The position numbers and the translations under genes are program-made. 64,000 bases of DNA from Protula sp. h YS-2021 (Eukaryota > Annelida > Polychaeta > Sabellida > Serpulidae): NCBI GenBank assembly GCA_949752745.1, contig OX457027.1, positions 91,533,720 through 91,597,719 of the forward strand, in the 5' to 3' direction. Below, piece by piece: positions 27,776-39,631 of the stretch. The first letter of the stretch is position 1, and every line of letters begins with the position of its first letter. The notes beneath the pieces are model-generated. The model did not search any database. It was given only the letters and a program-made list of their open reading frames with translations, and was not told the origin of the DNA.

Positions 27776-28912
27776 TATTATGGCCTAATCAAGGATTATG
27801 ACTAGAGTGAGAAAAAATTCTAGTAGAAAAAACCATATCTAATTAGGAAAAAATAGTATTTTGAACGAAAAAGACTGAAAAAAGTATCAAAATAAAAAAA
27901 AGGATGAAAAGCGAAAAAAAAAAGGATAGAAAAAGGATGAAAATTTTTAAAAAGTATAAAAAAAAGTATTTAAGGATAAAAAAAGGATACAATCGGGCTT
28001 TTTTTAAAATAGGATAATCCTTTTAAAAAAGGATGATGTGTCAACACTGCCAAGGTTTTATTTATTCTAGACGCCATCTCTAAGTACGTTTACATTTGCC
28101 AATATATCCAATAGCTATCCGCAAATTCAATTGTTCTGATAACTGTCCGCAAGTTCAATTGTACAGATTCCTTTTGGATTTTTGCTGCTTGAAATATCTG
28201 TAGCAAAGTATCTCCACAGAGGAGCAAGATGCCTGCCAAACATTTCGGACTTTGTGGTGATTTTTTTCTGTCAGATTCTCAAATGACCAGAGGCTCAGTG
28301 AAGCAAGATCCCCCATGTAACACATAGTGTCACTAGATGGTAGTAAATTCAATGAAATCGAAAAACCTATATTGACTAACAATTTTTGGTCGATTTAAAA
28401 AATAAATCGACGTTGCACATCCACAATATATATCTTCACTGCATAAAAGGTCAGAACGTTGGATTGAATAAAAACGGAAAGACAGACGGACAAGCTAAAA
28501 CCTATTTCCCCTCGTTACATGGGATTTCAGGAATTTAAATACTCCTTGCACGACGCGTAACATTTAGAAATTTAAATACACCTTGCACGACGCGCAACAC
28601 TGATACTTTGTTTGCAAGCACACCAGCGTAGAAACATGCTTGGCCAATGGCGGACTGGTTGCAGCTGCCGGCACTGGCCCTGTCATAACCTGCTGCCCAC
28701 TGCTACACCCCCCTCCCCCCCCCCCCCGCCACACACACACACAACCCGCACTTCCGAAGTCCATGTGCACTGATAAGCGTAAGATTTGAAATGCTTTGTT
28801 CAAACAAAAGGGGTTGCAAACGACTGCTGGGTGCCTTTAGTGCACACAAAGGCTTAATGACAAACGATTTTTTAATGAAAAAAAAAAAAACATAAATCAT
28901 AACTATTGGAGT
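27776..28912. other. A/T-rich intronic sequence, no gene
   Basis: This part of NDUFB11 intron 1 holds A-rich sequence with repeated AAAAAAGGAT motifs (27890-28040), a C run with (CA)n at about 28705-28745 and otherwise nothing recognisable. Confidence 0.5.
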
Positions 28913-29478
28913 GTAGCTCCAAGAAGCGGTGCGCTAAAGCTTCCAGACCCATACTTTTTGCAATTATCCACCAAAAAACTTTTTAATTTATATTTCAAAA
29001 AGAACACAAAAAAATAAAAAGTCAAATTTTGTGGGTGTACAAAATAAATTTATACGTAATGCTGCATCTAGCAACTATTTTAGTATGTATTTTACAAACA
29101 AACTATAACCCCTTTATTTAAACTTTCGGTCCCTTGACTTTGGTCATGTGACATTTAAAGGCCAGAATGTAAACAAACATTTGACAGGTGGATGCGGAAG
29201 CTAACGTTTCTGCACTTTTATGAACAAAATAAAAGCTATATAGCTAACTAAAAACTGTGCCTGTTTTACAAAAAGGGCATATTGGGCATGAACTTTCTGT
29301 AAATGTTTTAATAATAGGGGCTGGTATGCAGGATTCGTGCCTCAGAACATATGAAGTAGGCCTCTATTAGTGGAGCAATGGAAGGCTTCGTAGCTCTGAC
29401 AGAGAGATATATCATGTTATACACAAGTCAGAGCTACTCGGAGCTAAAGTCAGAGCTGACTCGGAGCTAATTGGAGTG
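28913..29478 (+). mobile_element. Dispersed repeat R1, copy A
   Basis: The sequence begins TAGCTCCAAGAAGCGGTGCG and ends GACTCGGAGCTAATTGG. The same sequence occurs inverted at about 35900-36430 and directly at 39003-39375. Relative to the inverted copy it lacks about 250 bases next to the GAAGCGGTGC hairpin. It lies about 150 bases inside intron 1 from exon 1 of NDUFB11. Confidence 0.8.
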
Positions 29479-29627
29479 GAAAGGATAGGCATGACTTCTT
29501 AAGTTTAGTGAGAACTGAACACATTATTGCACCAATTATGAACTGCTTTAACCAATTCTATCTTCTCCCTCTGGTACAAAAGAATGCGCCCCCAAGACTT
29601 GGTCCAAGTACGATTACTACAACAAAC

Positions 29628-29813
29628 CTCCGGAACATTCCAGTTCTCGAACTTTTTCGGGTCTCCGATAATTTCTGGAGCAGCTGCATGGGAATCTTTC
29701 TTTTTATCTGATGTAGATATAAACACCACAGGGTTAATTATGTTTCTCGGGCGCACGTTCGACGCCAATACCCTAGTTCTCTGTCGAGAAACGGCCCTCA
29801 AGATCGTCGCCAT
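29628..29813 (-). CDS. NDUFB11: NDUFB11 exon 1 (mitochondrial presequence)
   Basis: The start codon at 29811-29813 has a favourable context (AAAATGG). The 62 codons give MATILRAVSRQRTRVL and further Arg residues without acidic residues for about 34 positions, a classical mitochondrial targeting peptide, then FISTSDKKKD and a DPKKFE segment. I place the donor at GAG/GTTTGTTG (29627), phase 0, matching exon 2. An alternative GT three codons earlier (AAT/GTTCCG) keeps the frame as well. Confidence 0.8.
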
Positions 29814-29816
29814 TTT
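29806..29816 (-). promoter_or_regulatory. YY1-like motif overlapping the NDUFB11 start codon
   Basis: The minus strand reads AAAATGGCGAC, matching the YY1 consensus AAnATGGCGnC. The motif often overlaps the start codon or first exon of nuclear genes for mitochondrial proteins in animals. Function here is inferred. Confidence 0.35.
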
Positions 29817-29879
29817 TGGCCGCGACCGAACAGAATATTTCCAGATGTGGTTGTGCACACACCCTGGTTCAGACAGCAA

Positions 29880-32085
29880 CGGGGTATATAAATTTATACC
29901 AACGAGTGACCCTGATTTGATTTATTTACAGTCATTATATGTTTTCAATTACTCACATTGCTTTGTACAAATAAGCAATGATTAAATATAAAGGAGCTAA
30001 GTTTCTTGTAAACTGATGCAAATAGCCAGGATAAAACTATTATCTTATAAAAATTATTACTGCAAAAAGGTCAATGGTTATTAATATGACAAAATGACTG
30101 CTTTTTGTTAAAAAAAAATGGCTTTCGAAAGCTTCAGTCTGGTCAGCAACATGTGGTACGAGGAAAATGATTATACAGAGGAAAATATAGGTCAATCTAA
30201 TGAATAAGAGTTGTAATTAGATACAAGACCATACTTTTATTATTTCCTAAATCATGCCTTGTTTCAAAGAATGTGGTAGAATGAGAATTGTTTTAAACTG
30301 CCTGTTCTGAGATCCCATATTTTTCTGGATACGGAGTAGAATTGCCTTAATTTTAAAAGAATATTCGTTTTTTATCAATTTGTTAAAAAAAATCAAGTTC
30401 ATTAAACCGTTGATTTCTGTTCATCTCAGGTAGAAATTTAGAAAATCTGTAAATTTTGTGCATTGATGTTTTTTTCATTACGATAAAAACGATAAATCCA
30501 ATAAGATAAAAATCTTATCTACAAAATTATTTTCCTTTTGAAGTCTGCTGAGGCAAAAATGGCAAATGTGTGGAATTTCTCTGCTACCCAGTTGCCTACT
30601 TCTCGCTTGCTGTGGTTGAGCAATTTTAAACTAGGTTTCTTTGTACTGTCGAGATAAGGGTTTTGTTACCAGCGTATCCAATGTTTATTGATAGACGGTC
30701 ATCCAGTGGTAGGAATGGTTTGGAGTCCTTCAATCTCATCATTGCTAAGTATAGATTGGCGACAAAACACCACCCAGTAGCAGGTCGATCGATACAGCGA
30801 GGACTCATTGAGAGGCCCTCTAAAATTCTGTGTCATCATTTAGTGTATCTATGATTCTGATTATTTTTCTGGCTACAATTGTAGATAGTATCATTTTGTA
30901 CAATTGTATTGTGTTGCAGCTTCTTGTAATGCACTGATACTCAATGTTATCTGGTCTTTTTCTGTTGTTAGTCTAATTATGAAAATGATATTGATAATTT
31001 CTTTGTTTTGTGTAAAGCCGAATTTTAGGAGCAGCCCTTTCTTTTTGGATTTCATGCAGTCAACAATAATTTTCCTGACTTCTTTTCCCAGAAATTGAAA
31101 ACAGAGAAATTTGGTTAATCGTTCTTTTTGTGTATTGGCGTGACCAACATTTTTTCCAGTCATATAAATTTTGTTCTGGAGACCAAACCCTACTAACAAT
31201 TTTCTGTAACTGTTCTTTACTGGTTCGTTGCCGTCTTTTAGGTTTTCTGCTGTAAAATTACGAGATTTTATCTGCCTTACTTCTGCCACCATTTCCTTAT
31301 GCTTATCAAGTAAGGGGTTTGCTGCTGATAAGTGTTTAGGTTATTGTGAAGGGATAGTGGAGAAGGTTATACCGAGATACACACAAAAATTATTTTGCCA
31401 ACAATTTATTCAATCGTGTGCCTGTTACCATTCTTTTATTTATCGTGTTCTATTACCTCTTTATTTGCTTTCGAATTTCTAATTGTCCGGAAGAGCTTGC
31501 TGCTTTATTTTCCTTGAAGTGTTTTTCTATTCTAATCATTTTGGATTTGTTATGCTTTTGTTATAAAACAGCTGACCTCTGATGAGATCTATCTGTTATG
31601 TATAAACACAGAGTGGATGGATATTTCTGTCTACCTAGCTGTACTGTCCTTTCAGTGTTGAGTATTCTCTCACATTGGAGAAAAAGATCAGTATGAGTGT
31701 CCAAATCTGTATTTTAATGACATTTTTTAAGTAATTCCTCTTCTTTATGAGTTCTATTTTGCGCGGAATCCCCAGTGGGTTTGCGCAGTTAAAAGGTGTT
31801 ATACACAACATACCGAATCGCCGTAGAGGTCGGCTGTTTGACATGCAATGTTTTTTTAAAGATCCACTAGACTCATCAACCGGTGTAATGTACGTTGTTT
31901 CATCCGGAAGTAAATTTGGGATGAGTTTTGGGCGTGGATATGTTGGAAAGCAAAGAACTGTTGAAAATCTAAAGTTGTTTTTCATCTCAGTTAAAGGTTC
32001 TAGATGTATATTTAATCAACTACGTCAATACACCACGAGCTAAATGAATGTTTACAAACGTGGGCGATAATTTGAGATTTAGGTA
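29880..32085. other. Upstream region of NDUFB11, no gene recognised
   Basis: The sequence is A/T-rich with short open frames (for example 30891-31292 on the minus strand and 31747-32043 on the plus strand) that show no known domain. A phrase TTGTTATAAAACAGCTGACCTC at 31558 recurs at 39508 and, inverted, around 42275, so part of it is a dispersed repeat. Confidence 0.4.
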
Positions 32086-32093
32086 GTTCCATA

Positions 32094-32740
32094 GGATCCT
32101 TTCCATCTTCCTAGGACCGAAAAGCTTGTTGTCACAGGAAGACCACAAGTGTCATCTAGGACTAAGATTTACGAGGCGATATCCCGTTCCTGTTTAAAGG
32201 AGAGATACAATAAAATTAATTTAACTTGCCAGTAAGGTTAAACCTAGTCCTAGATGACTCTTGCGGTCTTCCTATGACAGCAAGAGTCATAGTTCCTATA
32301 ATAGGAAATGTCATTGATGTCAATTTTAAAATCTGGGCGCACGACTGGGGCCAACGGTGTTATTTTAGAAAGGGTGCATCACGTAAATGGCCCAATTATA
32401 AATTATGGCGCACAAGTTTTATTGTCAGATAACAATTTTTTACTGAGAAAATCATGTGTTTTCTTGAGATCAGGATATCCAATCCCTCATTATCGCCCAC
32501 AACAACAGTGAATCCACAGTTGCGAAACCACGCTTTACTCTAGTTTGGGAGTTTTGCTGAGGTCGAAAATAACGCGCCAGGATACTTCTCAGTGTGTTTT
32601 TAAAGAAAAGGCCTGCCAGTTCGAGCGTCGGTGTCCTTGAACGTGTGCTGAAAGATCCAGAACCTCGAAAATTGAGATCAATGGCCATTTCTATTGCAGG
32701 AACTGTGACCCTTTCTGGCCTAGGAAGATAGAAAGGGTCC
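32094..32740. mobile_element. Inverted-repeat element with a smaller foldback inside
   Basis: The ends GATCCTTTCCATCTTCCTAG (32095) and CTAGGAAGATAGAAAGGGTC (32720-32739) are inverted copies. Inside, 32125-32284 is a second foldback whose arms CTTGTTGTCACAGGAAGACC and GGTCTTCCTATGACAGCAAG are near-complementary over about 45 bases. No protein is encoded. Confidence 0.65.
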
Positions 32741-32941
32741 GCTGGGACTAGTCAGCGTTCGCGATGACAGCGTTTTTACGCGGATTTTAGCACTTTTGGG
32801 GGCTTGTGACGCGGCTTTTCAAAACCCACTGCTTCACAGTGACGCGCATTTTATGACACCATCGCGTCACACTATAAAAAAACTTATATGTGAAAAGTGT
32901 TCAACAAAAATTAGTCCTTCGTCTTTTTTTGGAGCATATAA

Positions 32942-34100
32942 ATGACTTTAAGGAATTTAAGGTTTTTGCGTGCACAGTACCACAGCAAAATCTCAGATTT
33001 TGCACAGGAGCTCCTGACCACATATCGTACGGATCACCCGAACTTTGCTATCCTTATGGAATATTTTCTGCTCGATGCAATGAACTCTGCTACTTGCGAG
33101 CGAAGTGTTAGCGCGCAAAATATTATTAAAAGGTTTATGGTCAACTTGGCGACAAACCTACTGGGCGACAGGTCAACCCGGCGACACTTTGGTTAACTCG
33201 GCCACAGATTTTTGTTCAGGTCGGCGACACGTGAAAGTCAACTCGGCGACACATAAAAGTATGACAGACAATTCCAAGCTTTTGGTGTTAATGTATGTAT
33301 TTAAAAAGAAATATGTCTTGAAATTAGCGATTGTCCGTCTCTCCGGTGGAAAGTTTATTTTCTCATTTTTTAAGAACAAAAAATGCACATTTTAATCATT
33401 GTTTATTGTTATTTTCAACAATTTTTCAGCAATAAATTTACACTTATAGTGTTTAACATAAACATGACCCTCATACAATAGAATTGGAGCACCTCGTATG
33501 AATTCAATGAATTCCGTTTTGACTTATATTTAGAAACGAATGTGAAGCTACTTTAACACATGATGAATCCTGGATTGCAATGCAGATCAATGATGCGCCC
33601 TCCCTGTAATTAGTTTAAGCCTATAAATCGATTGCAATATAATATAATTGCAATCCAGATCAATGGTATACCCTCCCTATAATCAATTTTAGCTACTAAA
33701 TTATTTTCAATATGACATAATTGCAATCTAGATCGATGCTGCGCCCTCCCTGTAATAAGATAACATGTACAATCAGAATATGAATGTTGTTACAGTTGTA
33801 TTGTCCTTGAAACAATTTGCAAATTTCAAGACTTATATTTATGTGTCGCCGAGTTAACTCCATGTGTCACCGACCTGACTTTCACGTGTCGCCGACCTGA
33901 CCAAAAATCTGTCGCCGAGTTAACCAAAGTGTCGCCGGGTTGACCTGTCGCCGAGTTGTCCAAACTCTCATTAAAACCAAGAACAGGAACTGTCTAGGTG
34001 ATAAAAGACTTGATCAAATTTTACGGATTTCTATGAACGGGCCAGACTTGGCAACTTTTGATTTTAAAGATGCAGGTAGAAATTTTCGGGAAGTCCCAAA
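32942..34100 (+). pseudogene. hAT transposase C-terminal region, interrupted by an insertion
   Basis: The frame from 32942 runs to FLLDAMNSATCERSVSAQNI at about 33124, the hAT C-terminal motif. The continuation LIKTKNRNCLGDKRLDQILR starts at about 33966, after the insertion. The two pieces match the usual hAT order without a gap, so the insertion broke a once continuous reading frame. The catalytic core is absent upstream. Confidence 0.8.
33132..33969. mobile_element. Long-TIR non-autonomous transposon nested in the hAT gene
   Basis: The 838-bp insert has inverted repeats of about 125 bases made of GGCGACA-type motifs (GGTCAACCCGGCGACACTTT at the left, AAAGTGTCGCCGGGTTGACC at the right). It is flanked by the 7-bp direct repeat ATTAAAA (33125-33131 and 33970-33976). 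No transposase is encoded. Confidence 0.85.
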
Positions 34101-35390
34101 TCGCGATAAATAAACTTCACGTTTTTGAGCTGAAAGTTTAAAAACTTTATGCAGTAATGGAGTTTTAAGACAATTTTGATTGATTATGTTCCATCACTTT
34201 TAGAATTCTGTTAATAGCTTTTTTCTACATATATTTCTTGTTGCCCTCGATTTCTCCGCCCTCTTACGATCTCAAAAAAAAAAAAAAAACATTTTTTTAG
34301 TCATAATGTCATCTAAGTTTCAATAATTTGTTACTTTGTTTAGAACTGACTAGAGAACTGTATGGAATGCCGTTTTCATATTTATTAGTGAATTATTGAT
34401 ATCAAGAATTAATTTTTGATCTCAAAAATTGATTTTTTGATATCAAGAATTAATTTTTGATCTCAATAAATCCATATTGTGATATCAAGAATTAATGTTT
34501 GCTATCTGTAATTATATTCTTGATATCTCTAAATGTATTCTTGATCTCAAAAAATAATTTTTGATATCAATAAATATTTAGAGATATCAAGAAGTATTTA
34601 TTGACATCAGAAATGATTTAATGATATCTAAAATTGATTTTTTGAGATCAAAATTTTAATTCTTGATAGCAAAAATGAAATATTTGAGAGCAAAAATATT
34701 AATTTTGAGCTCACTAATTGATTTTCTATATATTGATATCAAGAATTTATTTCAGATATCATTTTTTCAGACTGATACATTTTTAATTTGTATTTTGAAA
34801 TCTGCAAACGATTTTTTGATCTCAAAAACTGATTCTTGATATCAAAATATCAGTCTATTTTTCAAAAAAAAAAAAAAAAAAAATTCAGAAACACACATCT
34901 GTAAATAAATAATGACTGTCCTTGTATACAGAATCTTTATTTTAATTTTTTACTGTACAAAAAAGAAGCAATTCTTGAGATAACAAATTATGTTGTTATT
35001 ATTGATCTCAATAATTCAAATTTTCATCTCCAAAATTTAATTGACGATTCGTTATATTTTATGAGAATGTGTGTCTCCCTAAGATTTTTTAGGTTTGTAA
35101 AATTGATTTTTTGATCTCAAAAATAAATTTTTGCCATTTAAAATTCAATTATTGATAGCAAAATATAAATTAATGAGATCTAAATTGATTTACTGATATC
35201 TCTAAATATATTTTGATATCAAAAATAAGCATTAAATGTTAAAATGGCATTCCATTGAACTGTTTTTTTTTATTTGCTTAGAACTGTACAGAGGATTGTT
35301 TTGAGTAAACAGACTTGAATTTTTAATCAACCTAGTCAAGAATGACACTGCATTTTGTGTGTCAATCGAAAGTCGTTTGTTGTATTGTAC

Positions 35391-35680
35391 TTTATTCCCC
35401 ACAGGGAATATATGCGATGGACCGCGTGTCGGTCTGTCGGTCGGTCTGTTAACACGATAACTTAAAAACTCCTGCAAGGATTTTAATGAAACTTGGTATG
35501 TAGCTTCTATGGGAACAAACACAGATCCATATTGTAAATGGGCCAGGTTCTTCCAAGGAAACTGGACCAGCTGGACTTGGAAAATTTCAACTATTGATGG
35601 CCGTGTTTAACTGATGGGGGGCCTGGGGGGAATATGTGGGCTATGCACACTGCTCTAGTTGTTATTTAGAGAAGCCGTTA
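35391..35680 (+). mobile_element. Dispersed repeat, ATTCCCCACAG family, copy 2
   Basis: It starts with the small hairpin TATTCCCCACAGGGAATA, followed by GTCGGTCTGTCGGTCGGTCTG and TAAAAACTCCTGCAAGGATT, and is the inverted counterpart of 24766-25068. It lies inside the right part of the hAT element. Confidence 0.75.
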
Positions 35681-35899
35681 ATAAAATCAAAATAAATGTT
35701 ACTACAGCTTATTTGTGCATGAAGGAGGTGGAGCAGGGGGGAAGGGGGGTAGGTGTTTCAAAAGACACCAGTACTTTGTATTGAAAAATGCTTGGTGGAG
35801 AGCCTGTGACGCGGTTTTTTAGATGCCACCGCGTCACACAATTATGTGTGACGCGGTTTTCTGGAAGGCCAACGCGAACGCTGGACTAGGTTAAACCCT

Positions 35900-36725
35900 A
35901 TTTAGCTCCAAGTCACCTCTTCATTATTAGCTCCGAGTAGCTCTGACTTGTATAACATCGTATATCTCTCTGTTAGAGCTACGAAGCCTTCCATTGCTTC
36001 ACTAATAGGGGTCAATTTCATATGTTCTGAGGCACGAATCCTGCATACCAGCCCTATTATTCAAACATCATCAGAAAGTTCATGCCCAATATGCCCTTTT
36101 TGTAAAACAGGCACAGTTTTTAGTTAGCTGTTTATCTTTTATTTGTTCATAAAAGTGCAGAAACGTTAGCTTTCGCACCCACCTGTCAAATGTTTGTTTC
36201 TAATCTGGCCTTTAAATGTCACGTGACCAAAGTCAAGGGGCCGAAAATTTTAATAAAGGGGTTATAGTTTATTTGTAAAATATATATTAAATAGTTGCTA
36301 GATGCAGAATTACGTATAAATTTATTTTGTACACCCACAATATTTGACTTTCTATGTTTACGTTCAGACGGTTCTTTTTAAAATAACAATTTAAAAGTTT
36401 TTTGGTGGATAATTGCAGAAATTATTGTTACTATTTCACGTAATAAAGTATGCTCCCTGTATACAAACAAATGTCAATTATTGCGGAAGATTTGGGGTTA
36501 TTTCCGTATTATTTTCTTTTAAAGAAAGCGTAACACAGAAGTTGTATATGATTACCGTTGTACTTTGAGGGCCTTCAGCAAATGCCAATAAAAACTTATG
36601 GGTCGTTGAATCTCGCACAAAGTAGCCACAGGGATGCCTCAAAGCGAGCGCAGTTGACTTGCTTATCGTTATATAGCGAGGCTTTGAAGCGGTGCCTGGA
36701 AACTTTTTAGCGCACCGCTTCACAC
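35900..36725 (-). mobile_element. Dispersed repeat R1, copy B (fullest copy)
   Basis: It is inverted relative to copies A and C. The outer end is TAGCTCCAAGTCACC. The other end is a hairpin TGAAGCGGTGC...GCACCGCTTCA at about 36683-36723. A related hairpin with CCTCAAAGCGAGCGTAGTTG lies at 42485-42590. Confidence 0.75.
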
Positions 36726-36940
36726 CCGCGCCTCAGGTCTTTCCTCTCCCTCCCTTGCAGACCTAAAACCTTGTACATGGACCATACCGATCTACATACG
36801 AAACCGCGCCATCCTATCTCTACTGGTAGGCACCACGCTTTATAGCCGCTTTCTTCAGTCTTTCTTCAGCTCTTCATACTTGGTGCGCTTCCTTTCGTTT
36901 GATTCCTCTGCACGGCTTTCCCACGAGACTGTCAGTTCAA

Positions 36941-38960
36941 TTAACAGGATCTATTTCGCGCTGCAGGACCATGTAACGATATCGGGCCTGAGATTTGTCG
37001 TACATACTTCCTGCGGGACTGCACGTCCACCCGTATCTGCCAATCATTTGCCGTGGCTAACACTCCCGACTGACACTTGCTGGCATGCTGCTTCTCCTCT
37101 CCTGCTTTCACAAAATTAATGTGCGGCAGAGCTGACGGCCTCGTCTTGTTTTGTGCATTTATCGCTCTGTCCAGAACGGCAGCAATTTCCCTCAGTACAG
37201 TATCACGTCTCCACCGGTATCTTCCCTGGGATAGAACCACTTTGCAGCTAGAAAGAATGTGTTCCATAGATGCTCTTTCTCTGCACAGTGCTCACTTGTC
37301 ATCGTCTGTCACTTTCCAGAGCTGAGGTTTGTCGGAGATGGAAGCAGGTCGTACACGCTTCTCAGCAGGTATGATAGACGCATAGGTTCTTTCTTTATGA
37401 TTTCGCTCCACGACAATTTCTTTGGTGTGATCGATTCCCACTGCGTCCACTGGCCTTGTGCTGCCATGCCGACTGCTTTTGTCCTCCTCGCCTCCTCTCT
37501 TGCTCAGATTTCGTCTGTCACCATCTTTCTTCTTCCTCTTGTATCGGCTTCCTTCCACCTGGGTTTATTTGTTTCCTCTAATCCTCGCCTTCCCTGTCGC
37601 ACTGTTCCAACCAATTACCTGAATCTTATTCTACTCTCTGCCTCTTGTATACTCTCCTTTACTGACCACTTTCTGCTTCGATACTACGTAGATCATCCCG
37701 CGAGTGCTGCAGCTGTAGCTGTCCGCGCACTTTCCCAACCTTAAACTCTTCAACGATCGACGTCAGTGGGAGCTGTAAACAACTGCTATTGCTGTAGAAT
37801 TGGAAGCACCACGCCTTGTATCTCCCAGGTATGCTTGCCGTTTCTATGCGATTTAGGTTGTCTTGGAGTTGCTGAACAACCTTTCTAGCATTCTCAGTAT
37901 CTCGCAACGTACCGTCATACCACTTTCCGAGGCATTTCACCGGCTCTTCAATGATTGTCGGTATTCTCACGCCTTGCAAATGGAAATAGTTCCTGTTGTC
38001 TGTTGTACCTTTCTGGACCACCAAACTCCGACTAAACTTCTTGGCCTTGAATGACATTCTTGCCCATCTGACTAGCTCTTCTAGTTTTGAAAGGACCCAT
38101 CTCCCTACTTGTGGTATGTGCGTGCAGATGGTTAAATCGTCTATAAGTGCCTTCATGGACTGTTTGTGCAGCAACTGCGTGAGTTTTAGGCACTCCTTGT
38201 AGAGTTGGTATGTTATGCCACTTGGACCAGGCGCGGATTTTGCTGTTGCTTTTCCAACCACTTGTTGAACTTCCCAAAGCTTCAGCTCGCTGTCATCGAA
38301 TGCCTCCATCGGTGGCTGCGGCCTGACTAGGTTCGGAAACTCAGCCAGTGGCTCGTTCCTGTTGGCGTCACTGTGAACCTTCCGGAGGTGTTCCTGAACG
38401 TCGGCCTTGAAGGCTGTTACTGTCCGCTTCTCGGTTTCCCCAACCGGCTCGATGCGTACTGAAATGGGTTTGCAGAGAACTGTTCCCTCTCTCTGCGATG
38501 CTTGAGTTTCTTTCTCCGTAGGCTTTCTGCATTGGCTGTGTGGAGATCGTCACGTAGCAGGTCCATTGCACCTTTATCATCTCGATCTTGTGCTTTCTTC
38601 CATCTGGTTGACAAGGCCTTCAGCTCCTTCCTTAGCGCTGTCTTCCTCCGTTTCGCCGGTTCGGTGGATGTTGCCTTTGGCTTTTTGACCCTGCCTCGAC
38701 CACCCCAAATCTTTCGCTACATCCAGCTGTTGGCATTTCTTAATTTCGGTGCCCTTTGGCCACTTGATCTTCTGTACTGTTATTCTGTACCTCAGCCTGG
38801 AGATTCGGAGCGCTGTTGTTAGCTTCCTGGCTTTGTATCTCCTCCGCCTCCCCAGCATTAATTCTGTGCGTTGCTCGGGCCGTTCTTGATATTTCATTTT
38901 CGCTTGATGGATTCGTAACCCTCTTTCGTTTTGCAGGTTTTCCCACACTGACACACTGCT
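36941..38960 (-). pseudogene. Decayed non-LTR-type reverse transcriptase with core deletion
   Basis: Minus-strand fragments in broken frames follow the order of an RT polyprotein. An Arg-rich part with REREQFSANPFQY lies near 38450, and KSAPGPSGITYQLYK (an RT domain 1 motif) at about 38215. Directly after about 25 residues comes ALIDDLTICT (the position of the F/YxDD catalytic motif), then KCLGKWYDGTLRD, and finally the C-terminal HILSSCKVVLSQGRYRWRRD at 37200. Between the first two RT motifs more than a hundred residues are normally expected, so the palm core is deleted. Several frameshifts occur. The element is dead. Confidence 0.75.
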
Positions 38961-39002
38961 GGCCTGTTGATCTGTTCCTTGTTCGTCTCCATGCTAATTC
39001 TG

Positions 39003-39380
39003 CATCTATCAACTATTTTAGTATATATTTTACAAATAAACTATGACCCGTTTATTTAAATTTTTAGTCACTTGACTTTGGTCACGTGACATTTCAAGGC
39101 CGGAATGTAGACATTTGACAGGTGGGTGCGGAAACTAACTTTTCTGCACTTTTACGGAAAAATAAAAGATATACAGCTCACTAAAAATTGTGTCTGTTAT
39201 ACAAAAAGGGTATATTGGGCATGAACTTTCTGTAAATGCTTGAATAATATGGACTGGATTCTTGCCTCAGAACATATGACGTTGACCCCTATTAATGGAA
39301 TAGTGGAAGGATTCGTAGCTCTGACAGAGATATACGATTTTTACAAGTGAGAGCTGACTCGGAGCTAACCCTCTGTACAC
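39003..39380 (+). mobile_element. Dispersed repeat R1, copy C (truncated)
   Basis: Starting at GCATCTATCAACTATTTTAG it follows copy A to GACTCGGAGCTAACC. Its 5' part is missing at the junction with the reverse-transcriptase region. Copies B and C therefore form inverted flanks around 36726-39002. Confidence 0.75.
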
Positions 39381-39631
39381 CCAAGGTCACATTTTTCATG
39401 CCTTGTGTTTCCTAAAATTATGCATAAAAGGTGAAAAACAGGCATCGGTCAGCTGTCAAATGTTTTGTCTGTCTTCCAGGTTTGTTCTACGCTGCATGTA
39501 ATTCGACAGTTGTTATAAAACAGCTGACCTCAGTGGAGATGTGTCGTTTCTGTATAATACCCGTTTATACTGCAGGCTCACTGGAGATTCCGCCAAAGTA
39601 ATACAAATAATACAAAGGGGGAGTTATTTTT

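Larger units (their letters stand above)
20568..29813 (-). other. NDUFB11: NDUFB11 gene, three exons: NADH dehydrogenase 1 beta subcomplex subunit 11
   Basis: Joining 29628-29813, 22922-23052 and 20568-20721 on the minus strand gives a 156-aa protein (the human protein is about 153 aa). Exon 1 supplies an Arg-rich mitochondrial presequence, exon 2 the NWVSYGY segment and the single transmembrane helix (about residues 83-101), exon 3 the REAYLE...LPTDEEL tail. NDUFB11 is an accessory subunit of the membrane arm of respiratory complex I in the inner mitochondrial membrane, needed for assembly. Intron phases agree at both joins (0/0 and 2/2). Intron 1 (23053-29627, 6575 bp) contains transposable elements; intron 2 (20722-22921, 2200 bp) contains a minisatellite. 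The exon 1 donor (GAG/GTTTGT) is the least certain point. Confidence 0.85.
32753..35883 (+). mobile_element. hAT-family DNA transposon, 3.1 kb, decayed and nested
   Basis: The ends CAGCGTTCGCG and CGCGAACGCTG are perfect inverted repeats of hAT type, and GACTAG flanks both sides as an approximate target duplication. Further in, both ends carry copies of GTGACGCGG. The element contains a transposase fragment split by another element (33132-33969), an A/T-rich tract of GATATCAA/GATCTCAA motifs (about 34380-35230) and, near its right end, a copy of the ATTCCCCACAG repeat (35391-35660). Confidence 0.8.

Noticed and set aside
31747..32043. 98-codon plus-strand ORF and its 116-codon minus-strand partner
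   Set aside because: Both strands are open over the same bases and neither shows a known domain or codon pattern, so I leave it as unassigned sequence.
36478..36723. 81-codon minus-strand ORF next to the RT region
   Set aside because: It lies in the hairpin end of repeat R1, which recurs without an open frame elsewhere.
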